This document shows, in pieces, positions 45,634-49,123 of a DNA stretch of 49,123 nt. The notes beneath the pieces are model-generated. The model saw nothing but the letters and a program-made list of their open reading frames with translations, was not told the origin of the DNA and did no database searches. The number at the start of each line of letters is the position of its first letter. Positions within the stretch are counted from its first letter, which is position 1. Source of the stretch: an uncultured Chitinophagaceae bacterium (GTDB taxonomy: Bacteria > Bacteroidota > Bacteroidia > Chitinophagales > Chitinophagaceae); NCBI GenBank assembly GCA_903830285.1, contig CAIKTE010000016.1:1-49123 (forward strand), read 5' to 3'. The position numbers and the translations under genes are program-made.

Positions 45634-46865
45634 TGCTCAATATAATTTGGAAGCTTTATGATAAATGTAGTTCCCTTTTCCGATTTACTTTCAAAAGTAA
45701 TCGTACCGTTCATCAATTCAACATATCTGGCCACAATATTTAAACCTAAACCCGTGCCCTGTATGTTAGCGGCATTATGTCCTCTGAAAAATCTTTGGAA
45801 CAAATGCTCCTGATCTTCTTCGGGAATACCGATCCCGCTGTCTTTTACTTTTAATTCAATAAAAGATTCGTTTACCATGGTAACCACTTCTATCGGCTTG
45901 GCAAGCGGTGAGAATTTAATGGCATTAGAAACCAGATTGAATAAAATATTCTTGAGTATTTTATGATCCAGATATACTTCCTGATTGCCCGAATGATAAT
46001 AATGAACCTGCTGTCCGGCTTTGGCCAGGGTTTGTAATTCCTGAATTGCCAAGGCCGTAAATTCTTTGATATTGAATAGATCCGGCACAGCAATGATCTT
46101 TCCTTCTTCGAGTTTGCTGAGCGACAACATATCATTTAAAATATCCGTTAAATGAGTGATAGATGTTTTAATACGGTTGATATGTTTTACCTGATTGTCT
46201 TTCTCTCCTATTTCTCCATATTTCGTTACCAGTGAAAGTGATGAAAGTATGGTTGCCAGCGGCGTTCTGAATTCATGCGATGCCATCGACACAAAACGCG
46301 TTTTCAATTCGTTCAATTCCTTCTCCTTTTCCAAAGCAATACTTAACTCTTCTCGCGAATTTTCCAATTCATGTAATGCTTCTTCCAGAATCATGGTCCT
46401 GTCTTTCACACGCTTATCCAGCTCATTGGCCAATTGCTGTAATTCTTCTTTCTGTGTTTTAAGGATCTCTTCACTTTTCTTTCTCACCGTAATATCAATG
46501 ATAAATGCAATGACAAACTTTCCATCGTCATTACTGAAGGGACTTAAACTTATTTCAACAGGGATCTCCCCACCATCTTTTTTCTTTCCAAACAGATCCA
46601 TGCCGATACCCATAGAACGCGGATGCGGGCTCTTGGCATATTTTTCACGATGATGAGAATGATTACTGAATCTTTTAGGGATCAGGGTCTCAATAGGCTT
46701 GCCTATTAATTCGCCCTCACGGTAGCCGAAAAGTTTTTCGCAGGAAGGATTAGACAGGATGATATGCCCTGCATCATCAATAACCACGATGCCTTCACTT
46801 GCATACTCAAATAATGCACTGAACTTTTCCTCGGATGATAAAAATGGCGTTGTACTCACTTTCAT
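45630..46865 (-). CDS. PAS-domain sensor histidine kinase
   Basis: This 411-residue kinase has no membrane segment. It has a PAS/PAC domain (about 10-130: EYASEGIVVIDDAGHIILSN), a coiled-coil linker (about 130-185), the H-box (RFVSMASHEFRTPLATILSS), and the N, G1 and G2 boxes (LVSNAIKFSPLAKP, VKDSGIGIPEEDQEHLF, GTGLGLNIVARYVEL). It is probably soluble and senses an internal or redox signal through the PAS domain. The 4-bp overlap with the receiver-Crp gene pairs the two. Confidence 0.94.
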   Translation of the reverse strand: MKVSTTPFLSSEEKFSALFEYASEGIVVIDDAGHIILSNPSCEKLFGYREGELIGKPIETLIPKRFSNHSHHREKYAKSPHPRSMGIGMDLFGKKKDGGEIPVEISLSPFSNDDGKFVIAFIIDITVRKKSEEILKTQKEELQQLANELDKRVKDRTMILEEALHELENSREELSIALEKEKELNELKTRFVSMASHEFRTPLATILSSLSLVTKYGEIGEKDNQVKHINRIKTSITHLTDILNDMLSLSKLEEGKIIAVPDLFNIKEFTALAIQELQTLAKAGQQVHYYHSGNQEVYLDHKILKNILFNLVSNAIKFSPLAKPIEVVTMVNESFIELKVKDSGIGIPEEDQEHLFQRFFRGHNAANIQGTGLGLNIVARYVELMNGTITFESKSEKGTTFIIKLPNYIEQ

Positions 46866-46947
46866 AAAAATAAAGCAATACTTCTATGATACTTCAAACA
46901 GAGTATAATTTAATGATTTGAAAGTAAAAAATTCCTGAAAAAGGAAA

Positions 46948-48756
46948 CTAAGCTTCTACCAATAACAGGCTTTCCATAATGATGTTCAGCTCATTTTCGA
47001 TGGTTACAAGATTCTCTAAAAATCCACCATCATTCGGTAAAGATTTATTTTCCAGCATTTGACGGTAATATTGAATACCATCCATAATACTTGTATAAAA
47101 ACCACGCAGATATTTTAATTTTTTAGGGTCAGTAGTTCCTTCATTTTCTTCCACCTGTTCCTTTAAATAATTCACATATAATTCGAGTTCTTTCTGGAAC
47201 ATGTTAGGACGATATCCTTCCTTCAACACATTGCCTCTTCCGTAAATATGATCCACCATTTTCTTTAAGGAAACCACTTCTGAAAAATAGGCAATATTCG
47301 GACCCGGACAAATGGTAACACCAGTTGCACTTTTTAATAAAGGCTTGGTGATATTGCAGGAGGTAGCCGTATTGCTTAAACCTAAACAAAGACATTCTTT
47401 ATCTAAGATCAACTTCTTTTGTTTTGCTAATTCTTCAGCACTGAGATTTTGAGATTCCAAAAGATCCAGTTTTAGTTTCTGGTATTTGGTAGACGCGGTA
47501 CAAATAGGCTGATCGGTAAATTCTATATTGCTTTCGAGGAACTTTTCGGGGCAAGGACTTCCGGGTAATCCCATATCGATACGATGGAATTTTTCTTCTT
47601 CACCAGAGGTCTTTTTCAGGTAATTGAAACGGATCCCTAAAGGAGAATTCTTACTTAAGATAATATCTTCTTCTTTAGAATCGCATAAACGCTGTAATGT
47701 ATGTCCGTCAACATTTGTAGCTTCCGGAACCAATAAGAAAGGGCTTCCCCAACCGGTACCGTCCACTCCGTAAAAATCTTTCAGGAACTGATCTTCTTTT
47801 GCATTGCCGATACCACCTTGAACGGTGATCCTTGTATGCGGAATTGCTGTAGGGACTTCTCTTCCTTTTTCAGCCAGTGATTTGGTATACAAACCAAATA
47901 ATTCGGCCAGCATCTCTTCTTTCTTCTGTTTGAATTCTTCGAGTATCGGACCTAATAAATAACCGTCTGTTGCAAAAGCATGACCGCCACAATTTAATCC
48001 CGATTCGATCCTGAATTCAGAAACCCACAAACCTTTCTTGGCTAAGAATTTTCCCTGTATCAAGGAAGAACGATAATCGCTTACTTTAATGATAATCCTT
48101 TTTACAAAGCTTCCGTCTTTTACAGTTCTGAACTGTTCGAAATTATCGAGGTAATTATATAACCGCGGATTCATTCCCGCAGAAAATACTACTGATGAAT
48201 TGGTGAGATCACTGTTTACATAACCACGCAAAGCAGTTAATGCATCAGAACCTTCAACGATCATATTGCCATCCTTATCCAAACGGTTGTTGTCTAATTT
48301 TGTCATGATGTTTACATCAATACAACCGGGCTTGATCTCAGCACGAAGCTTGTCCTGCATGGTTGCCTTTTGTACAGAATCAGTCATTTCCAGCATGGCC
48401 AGATATAAATGTTTCAGCTTACTGTCTTCAGGCAGCATCTCAAAATATTTCACGATCTCAGATCCAGTTTCAAAAGCTTTTGTTTTAAGCTGATCGAATT
48501 TAGAATGCACGATCCTGTTTACCAGATTGAGATAATCGGTTACACGTTTAGCACGATGATCCAGATCAATTAATGGTATAGGAATATATAATTCGTTCAA
48601 TTGATTATAGTAATACTCACGCATCCTTTCCAGTAATGTATCCTCAATGATCGAGATCACTGAAGAAATACCGTAGGGCGCCACTTTAACCGGTGTATCC
48701 ACTGTAAATGCAAGGCCCATTACAGGAATATGAAATGTGTGATCAGAATATGCCAT
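46948..48756 (-). CDS. Large cysteine-rich protein of unknown function
   Basis: The protein has 602 residues from the ATG at 48756; a TTG at 48804 would add 16 residues. I do not recognise a named family. There is no signal peptide or membrane helix. The middle holds glycine-rich motifs that look like cofactor or phosphate loops: ESGLNCGGHAFATDGYL (Cys256), then ITVQGGIGNAKEDQFL and VDGTGWGSPFLLVPEATNVD. Six Cys cluster at about 402, 419, 455, 457, 467 and 483, including ECLCLGL and TICPGPN, as expected for a metal or Fe-S site. The C-terminal 100 residues are helical. It precedes the PAS kinase gene by 82 bp on the same strand and may share its transcript. A redox enzyme with a TIM-barrel part is a guess. 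Confidence 0.75.
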   Translation of the reverse strand: MAYSDHTFHIPVMGLAFTVDTPVKVAPYGISSVISIIEDTLLERMREYYYNQLNELYIPIPLIDLDHRAKRVTDYLNLVNRIVHSKFDQLKTKAFETGSEIVKYFEMLPEDSKLKHLYLAMLEMTDSVQKATMQDKLRAEIKPGCIDVNIMTKLDNNRLDKDGNMIVEGSDALTALRGYVNSDLTNSSVVFSAGMNPRLYNYLDNFEQFRTVKDGSFVKRIIIKVSDYRSSLIQGKFLAKKGLWVSEFRIESGLNCGGHAFATDGYLLGPILEEFKQKKEEMLAELFGLYTKSLAEKGREVPTAIPHTRITVQGGIGNAKEDQFLKDFYGVDGTGWGSPFLLVPEATNVDGHTLQRLCDSKEEDIILSKNSPLGIRFNYLKKTSGEEEKFHRIDMGLPGSPCPEKFLESNIEFTDQPICTASTKYQKLKLDLLESQNLSAEELAKQKKLILDKECLCLGLSNTATSCNITKPLLKSATGVTICPGPNIAYFSEVVSLKKMVDHIYGRGNVLKEGYRPNMFQKELELYVNYLKEQVEENEGTTDPKKLKYLRGFYTSIMDGIQYYRQMLENKSLPNDGGFLENLVTIENELNIIMESLLLVEA

Positions 48757-49123
48757 AAGATTGCTATTGCTGAGTTTTATAAAGAATAAATATCTAGAGT
48801 GCAAGATAACCTTTTAAATATAAATAGGAAACCTATAAAATTTTGATTATTACGATTTAGGAAGTTTCCTTTCAGAATTGTGCTGATTTAACATTTAAAC
48901 AGGATAATTCTTGTCATCAACAACTTGAATATTAATGCAAAGGATATAAATATTTGAGATAGGGTTGCCAACCTTTAGAAGGTTGGCAACCCTTTAATCT
49001 AATACTGCTTGTCTCCATGTTGTTATCTCATTCGTATCTTTTTGCTGGTTTCTTCGAGCGTTCTTCGAGAGCACTGCAATAAAAAAGCAATAAAGTAGCA
49101 GGAGATCACGAAGGAATTACGAA
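48757..49123. other. Gene-free right edge with palindromic repeats
   Basis: No gene is seen. The stretch holds the hairpin at 48961-48993 and, near the window end, TTCGAGCGTTCTTCGAGAGCACTG (49053-49076 region). This shares the TTCGAGAGC string with the element at 39194-39352, so it may be the start of another dispersed repeat cut by the window edge. Confidence 0.5.
48961..48993. repeat. Second copy of the GGTTGCCAAC palindrome
   Basis: AGGGTTGCCAACCTT (48961-48975) and AAGGTTGGCAACCCT (48979-48993) form a perfect 15-bp stem with a 3-nt loop. The core matches the terminator hairpin at 33777-33811. It is not directly behind a gene end within the window, so it looks more like a dispersed palindrome than a dedicated terminator. 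Confidence 0.75.

Overview
The window looks like a chromosome segment from the Bacteroidota, most likely the Chitinophagaceae or a close relative. The evidence is the low-GC, A-rich intergenic DNA, starts mostly without Shine-Dalgarno motifs, LytS-type kinases with beta-propeller sensors, tandem DUF1080 proteins, Tat-exported Gfo/Idh/MocA enzymes and an Omp85-like outer-membrane protein. I name no species. I found no rRNA, complete tRNA or CRISPR array.

Left edge (1-2470): the end of an integrated element. A tyrosine recombinase lies next to a P-loop ATPase that has lost its 5' end; the broken P-loop overlaps the recombinase 3' end in another frame. Behind the recombinase is a short sequence resembling the 3' end of a tRNA (best match from memory tRNA-Asp), followed by a strong terminator. 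This reads as a right attachment site, with the element continuing leftward out of the window.

2500-6740: an Omp85-like beta-barrel, an eight-haem cytochrome c fused to HEAT and TPR repeats, and an Lrp/AsnC regulator. The regulator is divergent from the next block.

6860-16490: a seven-gene set for complete reductive pyrimidine catabolism. It holds an NCS1 base transporter, dihydropyrimidine dehydrogenase (PreT + PreA), dihydropyrimidinase, beta-ureidopropionase, an omega-aminotransferase and an acylating (methyl)malonate-semialdehyde dehydrogenase. Together they would take uracil or thymine to acetyl- or propionyl-CoA, CO2 and ammonia.

17146-27491 (minus): a glycan locus with GH29 fucosidase, GH27 alpha-galactosidase, a double DUF1080 protein and a Gfo/Idh/MocA oxidoreductase, preceded by a LytS/LytTR-type two-component pair. 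The DUF1080 plus Gfo pair suggests 3-keto-glycoside chemistry alongside classical hydrolysis.

27600-38440: mixed genes. They include a single-domain globin, a small membrane protein, a sugar-nucleotide-type oxidoreductase with a sugar transferase and a FemAB/GNAT-like protein, IspD, a tyrosine phenol-lyase-like enzyme, a SIMPL protein flanked by inverted repeats, an isoaspartyl peptidase, a heptose-7-phosphate kinase and an amino-acid permease.

38500-49123: an OmpH/Skp chaperone, rpoC standing without rpoB, a small unknown gene, a PAS histidine kinase with an unusual receiver-CRP response regulator, and a large cysteine-rich protein of unknown function. Long perfect hairpins and nested inverted repeats of several kinds are scattered between genes.
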